Positions 25,860 through 38,185 of a stretch of 64,000 bases of DNA are shown piece by piece; the stretch's first letter is position 1; every line of letters starts with the position of its first letter. Under the pieces are notes generated by a model. The model did no database searches and was not told where the DNA came from. It saw only the letters and a program-made list of their open reading frames with translations. The position numbers and the translations under genes were made by a program. Source of the DNA: Auanema rhodensis. Taxonomy: Eukaryota > Nematoda > Chromadorea > Rhabditida > Rhabditidae. Location of the stretch: positions 12,053,767-12,117,766 of the forward strand of contig OZ059898.1 in NCBI GenBank assembly GCA_964057225.1, in the 5' to 3' direction.

Positions 25860-27710
25860 TTATAACAAAATAATTAATAAATTAGCCGTGGTTGCCATTA
25901 TATATGACCATAATAGGAAAAAATGTATTTTCTCCATCAAAATCTTTGTACAGCAGTTATCAAGTCGACGAGCACAACTGAATTGAACATTCAATAATGA
26001 TGATATCAATGCAAATCTGAAGGAAAAACTTACAACTGTCGGAGACTTCCATTTGGTCCAGATCCAAGATGTCGTACAACAGCTAATAAGATCAGTACAC
26101 TACTAGCTATTATGAGAATATTAACCATAATATATATTGCTTAAATAGATTTCAAACATTATATTTTCTTCTTTTTTCCAATCTTTTCTTACATAAAATT
26201 GGAGTATATTGTGTTTTAGGCATGTTTTTCGTTGTAATCTGTAGAATTAGAATAGAGCCAAGTGTAGCTTGAAATCCAATATGAACCTAAAGTTAATGCT
26301 GTTGTCGAAGGTTTTTCTAATAACATTGACTCCTCAGAGCTCAGACGACTACATTAATCATGTAATACCTTATGGAAATAGGTATCTGTCTGAATTGGAG
26401 ATGAAAACAGTACTATTATCGTTACATAGATAATAGTTTGACATGGAATTATGATTAACGTTATGTAAAATGTTGGATTTCGACGAAATCTCATCTTGTA
26501 CGCAGCCTGAAGCATCACAACCTAATCATCTTAATTGTCTATTCGGAACTAACAACAGAAAAATTTTTGCCATATTTGGCTTCCATTTCCGTCATCTGAT
26601 CTAAGGTAATAGATTGTAGAGACCATTCACCACTACTCTGCAAATTAGAAATCAAATAAAGATTCCCTCACTCGAAATAGGAGAAGAAGAAGAAGAAGAA
26701 GAAGAAGCAGAACAAGAACATGGTTACCATATACTTGAAATCATCATTACTGGGCTCATACACAGTGGAAACACGCAGTTCCTCAGCATAATACTTGATA
26801 GACTTCATACGTATATAACACTCTTGATTATCAAACGGAAAACCACTTATCTACAAGAAATATAATTAAAATTAATAAAAACGATTTGAAATATAGATGC
26901 AACTTGCCTCAATTTCACATAAAACTGATATCAAAGCATTCAATGAAAAAATTACGGAGCCATTGTAATTAACCTATAAATAGATATTTTTTTTTAAATT
27001 TTACAAACTTTTGAATTCATTTTCTAACCATTGCTCGTGGAATACCAATTAATATCGTATCCGTTATATCATATCTGCAGAAACTTTAAATTAGACTCAA
27101 GAACGTCATATGGATAATTACAAACGATCTGGAACTATATCCGGTATCCAGATTGTTGAAACGTCAACGGAAACACTCTCTATATCTGAGAAATCCGCTG
27201 GATTCCATGTAAGTCTTGGGTCTGTCCATATCTACAACATTGAATGTTTAACGCAATCAACTAATTTATATATACATAATATCCATCACATATCATTTTG
27301 ATTGTTTGTTGTGATTCATCCTAAAAGTAGCTTACAACTTAAGTTTTAAAGGAAAAGCATGTACCAGATGTAGTACACGAGCACTATTCAGCTGCCATGT
27401 TACATCGACTGTTATACTTTGATTTGAATATCGACCTGAACATAAGTGAAAAAATAAAGAAAAAAATGAAAATTTTGATAAATTTCCAAGAAATAACCTC
27501 GTGTTGATATAGCTGAAACTAAGGGTGAATAGTCAGCTTTTAGATAATCTAACAAGATTTGTTCAGCATTCAGATATTCTTCAAATGTTTCTTAAATTAT
27601 TTTTTAATTAATAAACACATTTATTAACTATTTAACTAACCATTAACATATGATATTGCAATAATTTTATAAGAAATTAAAATTAAATTAAAAATAAAAA
27701 GATTAAGCAT
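25860..27710 (-). CDS. Cys-loop ligand-gated ion channel subunit B, 400 residues
   Basis: Thirteen exons: 27710-27641, 27590-27498, 27435-27365, 27320-27276, 27231-27122, 27074-27029, 26973-26908, 26850-26728, 26637-26554, 26506-26369, 26286-26193, 26139-26034 and 26016-25860. The order is signal peptide, binding domain (WTDPRLTWNP, IWIPDI), Cys-loop Cys164 to Cys178 (CEIEISGFPFDNQEC), four membrane helices and a stop right after TM4. As in subunit A, no vicinal cysteines lie in the loop C region. TM2 is preceded by FHKVHIGF instead of GEK, so ion selectivity is uncertain. The TM3-TM4 loop is about 43 residues and carries a CC pair. The intron after exon 7, inside the Cys-loop, uses a GC donor (GAG|GCAAGT). 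Choosing the nearby GT would break the 13-residue spacing. A and B may assemble with each other; that is inference from tandem position. Confidence 0.88.
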
Positions 27711-28509
27711 TATTGATTTTAATGAATTAACCAGACATTGACATTCATGGATATTATTAAGTTAAATAAAGTAATTTGAACGTTCTAGATCTAAGTAAAT
27801 ATTTCAATTTGAACACAATTCTTCTATTACATCTTATGAAATTATTTCTTTTTCTGCTTTCAAATTAATTTTTACCTACAGCTTCTTAACATTTCAAAAG
27901 TTATTTGAGGTTTTGATTTACTTCTAATAGATATAAGTAAAGGTTTATATCAAAATAGATACAATAATCTAAATTTAATAATAGAAAGACATAAAATAAT
28001 ATTTTTTTCTTCTATACATCCAATCCCTCTTAACTTACCTTCCATCATCTTTTTGAATTTTTAAAAAGATAGAACCAAAGATTTAGTTTTTATCTTTGCT
28101 TTAAATCATTATCCTGTTCATCAATGCTCATATTTGATTGAAAATCATAAATTAATCGTTATATTTTACCTAATATTTAAAAAAAAAGTTGCATGACCTA
28201 ATGTTTGAAATAATAAATATAATCATTTCATTTTTTCTAAAATTATAATATCAGATTATCATGCTCAAAGTAGTGCTTTTTTTCCTAATATCGTGTGAAT
28301 GTATAATTACGATTGCAAGTTGGTTTAGAAAAGAAAAAAAAATGAAATATTCTTTATGTCACTGAAGTATTTAGTATTTGGGGTTTTACTTAGTTACGTA
28401 TATGTACATGTATTTACATATATATATATACTTAACTATATATATATAGTTAAGTTTAATATCTAGTTTATTAATATATAAATCTATAAATAGTCTGACG
28501 ATTATCACA
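27711..28509. other. Intergenic, upstream of channel subunit B
   Basis: AT-rich, with no gene seen. It contains a perfect 26-bp palindrome at 28430-28455. Confidence 0.6.
28430..28455. repeat. Perfect 26-bp AT palindrome
   Basis: ACTTAACTATATA followed directly by its exact reverse complement. It lies about 55 bp beyond the stop of the neighbouring 7TM gene, where a terminator-like hairpin or cruciform could form. Confidence 0.85.
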
Positions 28510-31055
28510 TTAAATTCTTGTCGTTTGAGAATTCCTTATTTGATCAGTTTCTTCATAAGCTGGAGTTTCATTTTGTCTTGGCATCAGACCGAAAGGTGAT
28601 AGAACTAGTATGTCTCCGCTACGTAGAACACTTCGTTTTCGAAGATGTGGCTCTGAGCATGGCTGAAACTAGAAAAGAATTACATTTTTTAAAATGATAA
28701 CAAGATAACAAGACTCACAATATAATGAATTAATTCAATTAGTAATGGTATTGCATGATAGATTAGCGTCATAATTGGAAATGAAGCTGCTCGAATGAGA
28801 TTCAACAGTATTTCATATGGTGAATAGTATGGAAACCCTACAATATATTTCAAATGACTATTGTTGTTTCATTATTATGAATTCAGATACCGTTTTCAAT
28901 GTAGAACACCTCAAAAAGCATTAAACAACCATAGAGTAATAGAATAAAACCATAATGTACATCCATACTTCGTAAACTCACACGAAATGGTCGACTAATT
29001 GTTGTTGTTGGCTGATAATCAGAATCTGAAAAGGCATTCCAATATATGTATGTTATATAGCTCTTGATCCATTTTCTTGTTCAGTTCAATTTTTATATTT
29101 TTTCATTGAAAAATAACAGAAAAAGAGGAAGAAAAAGAAAAATATATGTTTTTTGATATTTTAGTTTAAATTTTTAGAAAAATATGTATTTTTGATGGAA
29201 AAAAAAAGAAGTATACCAGCTGTCAGTGTTCGTATAATTGGTGGTTGTATGCGTCTGAATAAAGTGACAATTTCAGTTGAATAAAGTTTCTTCATAAGAG
29301 CCAAGATAAGGCCAAGTATAACGGTTGTAAGGCCCAATGAACATATTAAAATTCGTAAATTATTATAATCAATCTATAAGAATTACATCATTTTATCATT
29401 TTTAAATATATAAAAATGAATAATTAAATATTTTTTTTTAATTTAAATAATCATATTATACTGATCTTATATAATATTACATTATGTATATCATGTGTGT
29501 ACAGTGGAGTTGTAACCTCGAGTTTAAGCTACTCACCAGTGCAGCTATACCAGCTGAATTGCAAAAATCGGATTTCAAGAGCGTGAGATTGCGTGGATTT
29601 TCCAGCATATAACTACCGACGAATAAAAGTGGAAAGCCTAAGCTAATGAAAAATGCCACAATTGCTACTTTCTCATTCCACACCTGGAATACAAGTATTC
29701 ATACATGTATGTATGTATGTATGTGCATATATATATAACTATATGATATAGTTAAATAATACAAAATATGGCTAACCTCATGCTGATGACGTCTTTTAAA
29801 TGTTAATGAAATAATTTTAGCAAATGCTGTTATATAAAAAGAAAATTGGCCAATAAGCATAACTAGAGCTGCTGTAGACCATCTAATCATTGGTATAGCG
29901 AAGATGTCATTCGAATTCTTATTTCTAAAGAAAATATACTTCATATTGTCCTTTCTTATTTTAATTTTTTTTTTTGCCAAATTTTCATATAAAACGAAGT
30001 TTTCTAGAGATTGTCGCGCAAATCCCTTTAAGGAATTGTCCCCATTATTGCAGCTCTAGCAGCAATTGAATATCTCGTTTATAAACTATATTTAATCTTT
30101 TTTTATTCAAATTCTTCTCACATTCATTCCCCTTTCTCAAAGTTTTAATAGAATTTCAAATGAAATTTTCATGAAAAAAAGTTTTACATTAAATAACTTA
30201 AAGCTTACGCTGCATAGATAAAGGGAGCATCATGAAAAAAACACGTGTAAAAGATTTGCATGATATTCGTAAATGACATATAAGCCACGTTGTGTACAAA
30301 AAAACATCGATTAGAGCTGAAAAAATATAATTTTTATAACTTTATTTTTGTTTTTTTTTTCTTCTTATTGATTCACATAATATAATAATTATCTATCTAT
30401 CTACATATGTATCTATAATTATTTATTTTCAAACGTTTTGTAAAATCAAATACGTACAGGTATACATAGATAGATAGAAAATGTATTAATATACTATACT
30501 ATATGCATATCTATAGTTCATTTTTAACCAAAAACATTGTAAAAGATTGTCAAAATTATAATATTTTGAATTATATGAATATAAATTATATTGAAACTAT
30601 AATTATATTAATCTCTCACAAATTTTAGTTTTACTGGGAATATTTGACGTATTCTTCAGATTGCTAGTAAGAAATGAGGTTATCTAATTATGGTATTTGA
30701 GGAAAAAGTACATTTTAAGAGATGAAAATAAGTTTGAAACATACCTGCTTAATCTACGATTAACCAATAGATATGAAAATAAGGTTAAACCTATCATAGT
30801 AAAAGCTGCTAACACATAGTATATAATAAAAAAATAAAATAGTTGCTTCTCAGTTAATCTTAAATAGTGTAGCAAATGACTTCGAGCTGGTAGAAAATCT
30901 ATGGATGTCGACAAAACGGTACATGAAGATGATGTCGTTGATTTATAATCTGTAGTATAGTTTGAAAACTGAATGATGTTATCATCAGATGCTGAGGTGA
31001 TATCGTATGAATTTATATTTGACACTATGTTCATGGTATAAGTTACTGTTGGCAT
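28510..31055 (-). CDS. Seven-transmembrane protein of unassigned family, about 425 residues
   Basis: Eight coding exons: 31055-30745, 30316-30209, 29924-29777, 29683-29537, 29373-29217, 29025-28891, 28837-28719 and 28662-28510, all with matching phases. The N-terminus (about 60 residues) is Ser/Thr-rich with possible N-glycosylation (NYT). About seven hydrophobic helices follow, starting with YVLAAFTMIGLTLFSYLLV. A charged tail ends in QTTRI. The helix-3 end reads AFAKIISL, so there is no DRY motif. This resembles divergent nematode serpentine receptors, but I cannot assign a class. The start is the first in-frame Met of the exon whose acceptor lies at 31115; a further coding exon upstream is possible because the frame is open from that acceptor (phase 2 entry). 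Confidence 0.7.
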
Positions 31056-31446
31056 ACGTATCCATGAGATAATCCTATTGTATAGTCTCGAAACGACGTC
31101 GTTTGTTGAATCTTCTGCAAAAAAAAATGCAAAGTAATAGATTATATTTTAAAATAAAATATTTATAATAGTTATTATTAAAATGAGTTGATTAAATGAA
31201 GAATAAAATGAATTATCAATATTGCTTACTGACAATAGTTTTTTAGAGAAAAAAATTGTTTGAATAATAGAAGAGAAAGAGATATGAAACGAATTATTTG
31301 TAACTATCAATGAGGGAATTGTCTTCACAGCTTTTTCACTCTTTCTCTCTCTATCAGTCGTTTTCTCTCTCTCGTTTTGTCCTATTCTCCCTCCTCCTTC
31401 TTCTGGCGTTCTCATGCATTAACAATATGTAATTTTGAAATTAATA

Positions 31447-31498
<52 letters not shown>

Positions 31499-32233
31499 CT
31501 CGTTCTTTTCAATTTTCTCGAAAATATACTTTTTGACATTTATATTTCTCTGACATTTTTTCCTTTTTTTCACTAGATACCTCTACATTATTCTCATATA
31601 TCTTATTATATCTTATGTTATGACTCCTTCTCACGTTCTATATCCTATACCTCAATAATTCCTTTTTCTTTTTTAATATTTAACTTGATTACGTCGATAA
31701 AAAATTTATATCATATCGTATATGAAATGTTAGAAAAGTTGGAACTGGGTTGAATAATGTTTCTACATTACCTCCAAGGTATTTCAAATTTCACCTACTT
31801 CCACAGTTGCCATGCCGACAACGTTCAACACTTGATATATTAAAGTTTTTTTATGTATTTGAAGAGATAATTTAAATAAAATTTGTTTTTTCCATAGTTT
31901 TATTAATTATTTTTCAATCAAAATCAAAAATAATTGTATAATCAATGCTTTGGTTGAATAAAAATAATCAAAATGTGACTAAGACAAAAGAGCAATCAGA
32001 AACATTTTATAAGAACTTATGCTCTAATGAGTTTTTAAATAATAAAAAAACAAATGGTTGTATATTAAAATGCTCTAGTTAAATGAACAGATAGATATTG
32101 ATTAGAGACAAAATCTTAGTGTAATATGGTCGGAGTCGTTTGTCCATCCAGATTCAAAGCCTTAGTACTAACAGTCAACATCTGATTGATTTTCTGTGTA
32201 TTAACAATACAAGATAATTTCATTAATTTCAAT
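31056..32233. other. Divergent upstream region between 7TM gene and coiled-coil gene
   Basis: Head-to-head promoters are expected here. It holds a (CT)n tract at 31450-31495. An Arg/Glu-rich minus-strand ORF (31415-31149) has a possible donor in the wrong phase to join the 7TM gene, so it was not used. Confidence 0.5.
31450..31495. repeat. (TC)n microsatellite
   Basis: About 23 TC units in the shared upstream region. Confidence 0.95.
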
Positions 32234-34189
32234 ATGTCATCTGAATCAACGGATCCTCAGGTTTTTATATTTTCATATTTGTATTAATTTTCATTAAAAA
32301 CTTACAACTTTAAACGTTTTTTTAAACATATTTACATGTTTTTTTTTAATAACAAAAAATAAAATATAGATCACAGGTCTTGGCTGAGCTAACAATTTTT
32401 TTTGTTTTATTTTTGTTTTTATTAAAACTTTAAAAATATTTTTAGAACGGAAATGAAGATAAATCTGATGTTCCTGTAGTTACTCTTCAGGTTATAACTA
32501 GTGATAATGTTGACAATACCCACAATGTAATTTACTTTTTTGAAAATTTAAATATGATATTCATAGAAATATTTTTTTAGGAAGATGATGAAAAACAGAC
32601 AAAACCTGATATAAGTGCTTCTCAACTTGTTCCAACAGAAAAAACAGCAATTCAATTAAAAGAAGAAGTAAATTTAATTTAAATAATTCCTAAATATACT
32701 TCTTGTATGTAGGAAATGAGAAAAAGAATTGCTGAAATGGAAGAAAGGAAAGCTATTATATTGGAACGAATAAAAAAAATGGAAGAAATTGGAGCTAAAG
32801 CTGAGAAATTGCGCCAAGTTTGTACTTGAATTAGATCATTTAAGTCCACATTTGAGTATTCCAGGAAAAGTTGGAAAAAATTGCGAAAGCTAAAGAGCGT
32901 GAAGCTTTATTGAAAACTGAAAAGGAAAAGTTGGCCCCTGAAGTTTCGCCAAAGAAACAAGAAGAAGCTGTAAGTTAAATTAGTAATTGAGTGGTGTTAG
33001 TATCTATTATGGATTCTTGTTTCTCCACTCGATCTCAAGTTACTGATTTATTCTGTTTCAGGCTATTCTATCACGAATTCAAGAACTTGAAGCTCGTAAG
33101 CGAGCTATTCTGGATCGTATTGAACAAATTGAGAAAATTAAATCTAAAGGAATTGAGTACAAAGAACGAGCTGAAAAGTTACGTCAACGAGTAAGTATTT
33201 GATCTTTATATTATATTTTGAAATAATATTTTAACAAAAATATTTATCTTAATCTGATAATCCCCGCCGTCATAGCAGCTGTACTACATATACTTATACA
33301 TGTGTATATATTTAAATATTAATTTATGTATTAAGCTATTCCAATTCAAACCACCTTCTTATATCATCTCTTCGATTTTATAGTATTGTTTCTACAATTT
33401 TTAATTAGAAATTTAATAATTTATAAGAAAATTAATGTTGAATTCTCTTTCATCTGGTTTTAAAGAAAAGTTTATAATTAGAGAAAACCTTTATTATTTG
33501 AAACTTAGCAATATATAATTGAAATTATTATAAAATTTCAAATTTAAGTAATATTTAATTTCATTTTTTAATTTTCTTTAATCTTATTTATTCTTCAATC
33601 TGAAAAAATGTATAAAATTTCAAAATGTATTCAATTTTAATTTATTTCATTCATTTTACAGTTAGAAGAAAAACGACAACAACAACTACTTGGAGAGAAA
33701 AAGAAAACTGATATTGAGAAGGAAGTAGGATCTGCAAATGAGACCGTAGAAACGGAGAAGACGTTGGAAGTGGTGGAGAAGATAAATGAGCTTGTAGCTA
33801 ATGATACTGAATCATTAACAAATGAGATTGATACTATTTCTGATGAAATTATAGTATCAAATGAAAACTCATCCGTAAATGTCACTGATACTTCCGATGT
33901 TGCAGCTTTAACCAGCTCAGATAATCCTCAGCAATCTTCAATTGATGTCGAAGAGCACGACAAGCAAAATGAAATTTCTGGTGAAGTTACAGGTTCAGAA
34001 ACCGTTCCAACGCTTACGCTCGTTGAGAAACAGAAAGAATCCGAAGCAGCTTCAGGTGATTCAGTTAACAATTCTGAAGCTGACAAACTTGATTGCAAAA
34101 CTCAAGAGAAAGAACCCGCTTCACCGTTAGAAGAGCAGTCAGTACCCCTTATCACCACAGATGTTGCAAATATCGAAGCCACATCATAA
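32234..34189 (+). CDS. Coiled-coil protein with internal repeat and acidic tail, 353 residues
   Basis: Seven exons: 32234-32260, 32446-32526, 32581-32667, 32713-32817, 32865-32969, 33062-33190 and 33662-34189. Every exon is in phase 0. Residues from about 66 to 190 are strongly helical and heptad-like. They hold a duplicated unit: RIAEMEERKAIILERIKKME...AEKLRQ in exon 4 and RIQELEARKRAILDRIEQIE...AEKLRQ in exon 6. The last exon encodes about 175 residues, mostly Ser/Thr/Glu/Asp/Asn low-complexity sequence, with no membrane segment or signal peptide. No known family was recognised. It is probably an intracellular structural or scaffold protein, which is inference. The symmetric phase-0 exons and the repeat suggest growth by exon duplication. 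Confidence 0.85.
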
Positions 34190-35224
34190 ACTATTCTTTT
34201 TTCTTCTTATTCAAAACAAATTTGATTTCTGCCTTAGTTATCCGTTGTGTCACTTTTTGGAAGAGAAAAATATTTTTTCTTTTCAATTTAAATGCTTTAT
34301 TGAATATTACAACATGTTTGAAGATTTGTATATGTTTCATAATCCATAAAAATATTTTAAAAAATAAATAGTTAAAAAATGATAATAGAGAATTCAATGA
34401 AAAGGTTTTTAATAATATAATATATTGCAAGAGATAAAGAGAGACAGAGATAGAGAGAGATCAGAAAATGGACTCGTATGATCAACTAGATATCTACACA
34501 AAATACGCTTGAATTATTAAAACAAATCGTTACAAAAAACGTATCACAATGATTTATACGCATCATACTTCTTAGGATAGGATATTGAGCTTTTCCCTGA
34601 CTATGGAAAGCTTTGTTTTAATAAAATATAATAAAATAAACTCGTATTTATATGAAACGAATGAATGCATTAGTACTAAACAGCATAATTTACAGGACTG
34701 CTGTAGAATTGATTCTACATAATAACAAGAAAAGTAATGTTCGACATCAGATAACCATATAGCCAGATCTATTGGCTGGTGGGGGAGGGGGGAAACGACA
34801 GGTTTTCCTATAAGAACTCTTCATCACCTGATAATGTTGTTGTTGTTGCTAATGCTATTGGTTTTTCAGACGTAGCCGTGTGTATGATTACTTTGAGATT
34901 TCGACAACTCAAAGATGATTCATGGCTACGTTTTTCTCCTTCCGGCTGCTTGAACCATAATCGAACAGGATAACATTTTCTAAACAGAATCTCATGAGAA
35001 TGCAGATACACGAGATGGAAGAATGCTGCATGAGCAACTAAGTGATGTTTCATGTTTTCTATTTGTTTTCATCAATTTGCAAGAGCAGAATGTGCTTCCT
35101 GGTCCCAGCTGCTGATTTTATGGCTTCAAAACATTATAGCGGGAGCTAAAGCACCTAATCTGATCTAACTGGTACATGAATATAAGTGCAATTTGTGGAT
35201 GAAGAAAACAAAGATGAAGAAGCA
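34190..35224. other. Intergenic, convergent 3' ends, with an unassigned minus ORF
   Basis: An 81-codon minus-strand ORF (35053-34808) reads with complex, coding-like codons (segment LFRKCYPVRLWFKQPEGEKR) and is followed by a polar tail. It lies directly downstream of the chemoreceptor-type gene on the same strand and might be an alternative 3' exon. No splice junction joins it convincingly. Confidence 0.35.
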
Positions 35225-37899
35225 TCACGAGTGCACACGCGAAAAGTGTTGTAAAACGTACAGCAAAGCAGCTCGTATATCTCTATGCTTCCAGTTATAG
35301 AAGAAAAAGCTTAAAATTCCATATAAATGACATCCAACTGTGATCATTGGCCCCCATTTCATAAAAAAAACCTGAAATAAGGTAATCAGAATCTTCTCAG
35401 AATATGAGACTGAAAATTAGAAAGAAGAGGAAAGAAGAAATAAATTAACAATCTCAAAAATGGATTCAAGTTTGATAGGCAAACACAAAAAAACCTTTAA
35501 AGCAAACTTTAAAAAGAATATTGTGTTATAATATATAATTAATAAGTATATTTCCATCATTTCACCCCCACATTCAATATTTTATTCCAAAAATCAAAAT
35601 AATCTAGTCTACATCTCATCATCTATCTGATATTTGAGGCAATTACATAAAAATTTTCCATGCAAAACTGAGAGGAAATAATTGAAGAAACTAGCTATTA
35701 CTCTAAACGAACTTCAGTTCATCAAATTCCTGAACATTGTTGCGATTTTTTCTTCTTTTTCTTTTTCTTTTTTTTTTATTTTTATAATAATGGTGAAGAG
35801 CTTTCTGAACTCATCTACGCTATTGAATTATTTCTTCAGGAGCAATAGAGACTATTCTCGTTTTTGATCATTAACTTATCACATGCTCTCTCTCTCTTTC
35901 TCTCCCTCTCTCTCTTTCTCTCTCCCTCCCACTCTTCCTCCCACTATCCCTCTCACTCTCACTCAAAGTTTCTTATTGAATATGAAATTGAATGAATCTC
36001 CTTTACCTCCCCGACAATCATATCGTACAAATACAGAGAACTGGGTAAAACAGAAAACAGCATAACCATTAGAATGACCATAACAGTTAAAGAATTTGCC
36101 TGAAAAATAAAACATTGTTCTGCAAAAAATTTGATGTTATCGAATATTTTAAAAATACAAACATTAGTAGTTCAAATGTTTACCTGAGTAAAGTAATCTC
36201 GTGAAACTTTTTTATTCAAGAGAATTTGTTTCTCTTTTACATAAAATAATCGAAAAATGAAGAAAAAATATGCAAATGTCAGTAAAACTCCAAATATGAT
36301 TGATGATATGAGAAAATACATATGAAAAATTGGTCCCGAAGATGATGTGGTCACGCAGTGAATTCGAATCTGAAATTAGGAACGGTGAATGCATATCCAC
36401 TTCAACAAAGCTCTATGAAGATGAAGCTTGAAATTTACATTTTCCAACGTAATTAGACAGCAAACCGCCCCCCTTCTGACAAAAATTTGCTATTTTTGTG
36501 AAAAAAAATCTTTTTGAATCAGAAATTCATTCTGAATGGCTTAATTTTTGGGTGATGGATGCCACGTGAATCATGTCAATTATGGTGAGAACGAAATGCA
36601 AGAATAGTTTTTCTTGTCATTCATTGAAGAGACAAGAAAATTGAAAAAAAAGAAAATTTTTTTAAAAATATGAAGGAAAAAGAAACAGACCACATATAAT
36701 CCATCTTCGAATACCATAAACACAGCATCAAGTAATCCCCATACTATTGAAAATATGCAAGTTCGAATAGCATTCTGAAATAAGAAATGTGATGAAGTCA
36801 GTTGAATTACTTCTTGTTTTGTGTTTCAGATATTAGCGAAAATTTTCTACAGAATCACAACAAAGAAGGAAATGATGATGGGTGTGGATGAATAGAGAGA
36901 AGACAAACCTTTCGATGATCCAGGAAATAGTAGTCACCCGGCCGGATCAGGGCATGAATCCGTTCCACAGCTATAGACAAGGTAAGCAATGATCGGATTC
37001 GATCTAATGCTATCTCAAATGCTGCAAAAAAATATTTTAATTGAAAAAAATACAAATATTTTAAATATATTAATGGATATTAATAATATATAAACATATA
37101 TAGTTAGATAGATATGTATAGAGCTAGATAGATAGATAGATAGATAGATAGTTAGATAGACAGCTCTATTATCTATTAAATATATTATAATACTCACAAA
37201 TTTATAATTATTATTAGAAATAATAATAATAAGTTAAATCTTATGTTTTCAAATTATGTCTTTGCATCTACATATAACTAACTAACTATATATTATTATT
37301 ATCATTTTATCTCTTTATTTCTGCTCTTTTCCTCTCCCTATCCACCTCCTCACTTATTCACATTTAACATACCTGATCCTATTAAAATTGTCCATCGGGG
37401 ACAATTCAGATTATTATGAAGAATAAGATTAACATATGTTGGAATAGTAAAGAAACCTAAAATATTTCAAAATATCAACAGCATTCACATAATCTTCTGT
37501 TTTCTTTTTAAATAAGTCGAACAAAAAAAATTTTTAAAAAAAAAGTTCAAAAACTCACCCGTGAATGAATTGGTGACAGCAAAAGCATAAAATAAATAAA
37601 GATGAGATTTGGTTAATAATGATGGAGTTTTTGCAAAAGAAAACCAAATAATTCCATTAAGAATCCAATTAATTATTCCAGCAGTTAAAGCTGTGTAATG
37701 AACTGTGGTTACGCCCTGAAATAATGTTGTATAGTTAATCCTTAATAGTGAAAGATAAGGTAGAAAAGAAGGAAAGAAAGGATTTCCATTCTTTCTTCTT
37801 TTTTTTTTGTTTTAGCTTCTCTTCCAATCAATATAAACTAAATTGAACCTTATGTCCCTGAGTAATAGTAGTTTGTAACCATGATGTATCCAATACCAT
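35225..37899 (-). CDS. Nematode chemoreceptor-type 7TM protein, 304 residues
   Basis: Eight exons: 37899-37849, 37715-37559, 37456-37373, 37021-36909, 36774-36691, 36369-36184, 36099-36007 and 35371-35225. They sum to 305 codons including the stop. Hydrophobic helices begin with ALTAGIINWILNGIIWFSFA. The third helix contains ALDRIRSLLTLSIAVERIHA, ending in a basic ER..IRP region like the DRY-box area of nematode serpentine chemoreceptors (srbc-like as a guess). The seventh helix reads GPMITVGCHLYGILSFFFY and is followed by NWKHRDIRAALL, a typical cytoplasmic tail start. Length fits the family (about 290-340). Such receptors sit in sensory cilia. The 84-nt exon has a poor donor (GTG|GTCTGT); a cut three bases earlier is equally possible. 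The last intron (635 nt) is unusually long for this gene. Confidence 0.8.
37125..37160. repeat. (TAGA)n microsatellite
   Basis: About nine tetranucleotide units inside an intron of the chemoreceptor-type gene, flanked by short inverted AGAGCT/AGCTCT motifs. Confidence 0.85.
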
Positions 37900-38148
37900 T
37901 ATATAGTTAAAAAAAAGATCAGTCAGCTTTAATAAAAATATTATTAGATTATTTGTATAAATTGTCAACATATTGAGCAGAAAATCTTGTAATAGCATTC
38001 ATGAAAACGAGTCAAATAGATGATGAAGTGAGAGTTTTGATCTTATAATTTGTGAATGATAATCTAACTACTGACAGCTGAGACTCCGCCTTTTCTATTT
38101 TATGGACGAAGAAGGATAAATCAAGAATTTAGATGTATAGTTTTATAA

Positions 38149-38185
<37 letters not shown>

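Noticed and set aside
31149-31415. Minus ORF of 88 codons as first exon of the 7TM gene
   Set aside because: Its donor at TTGTCA|GTAAGC is in phase 0, but the next exon needs phase 1. The composition is Arg/Glu low complexity next to a CT repeat.
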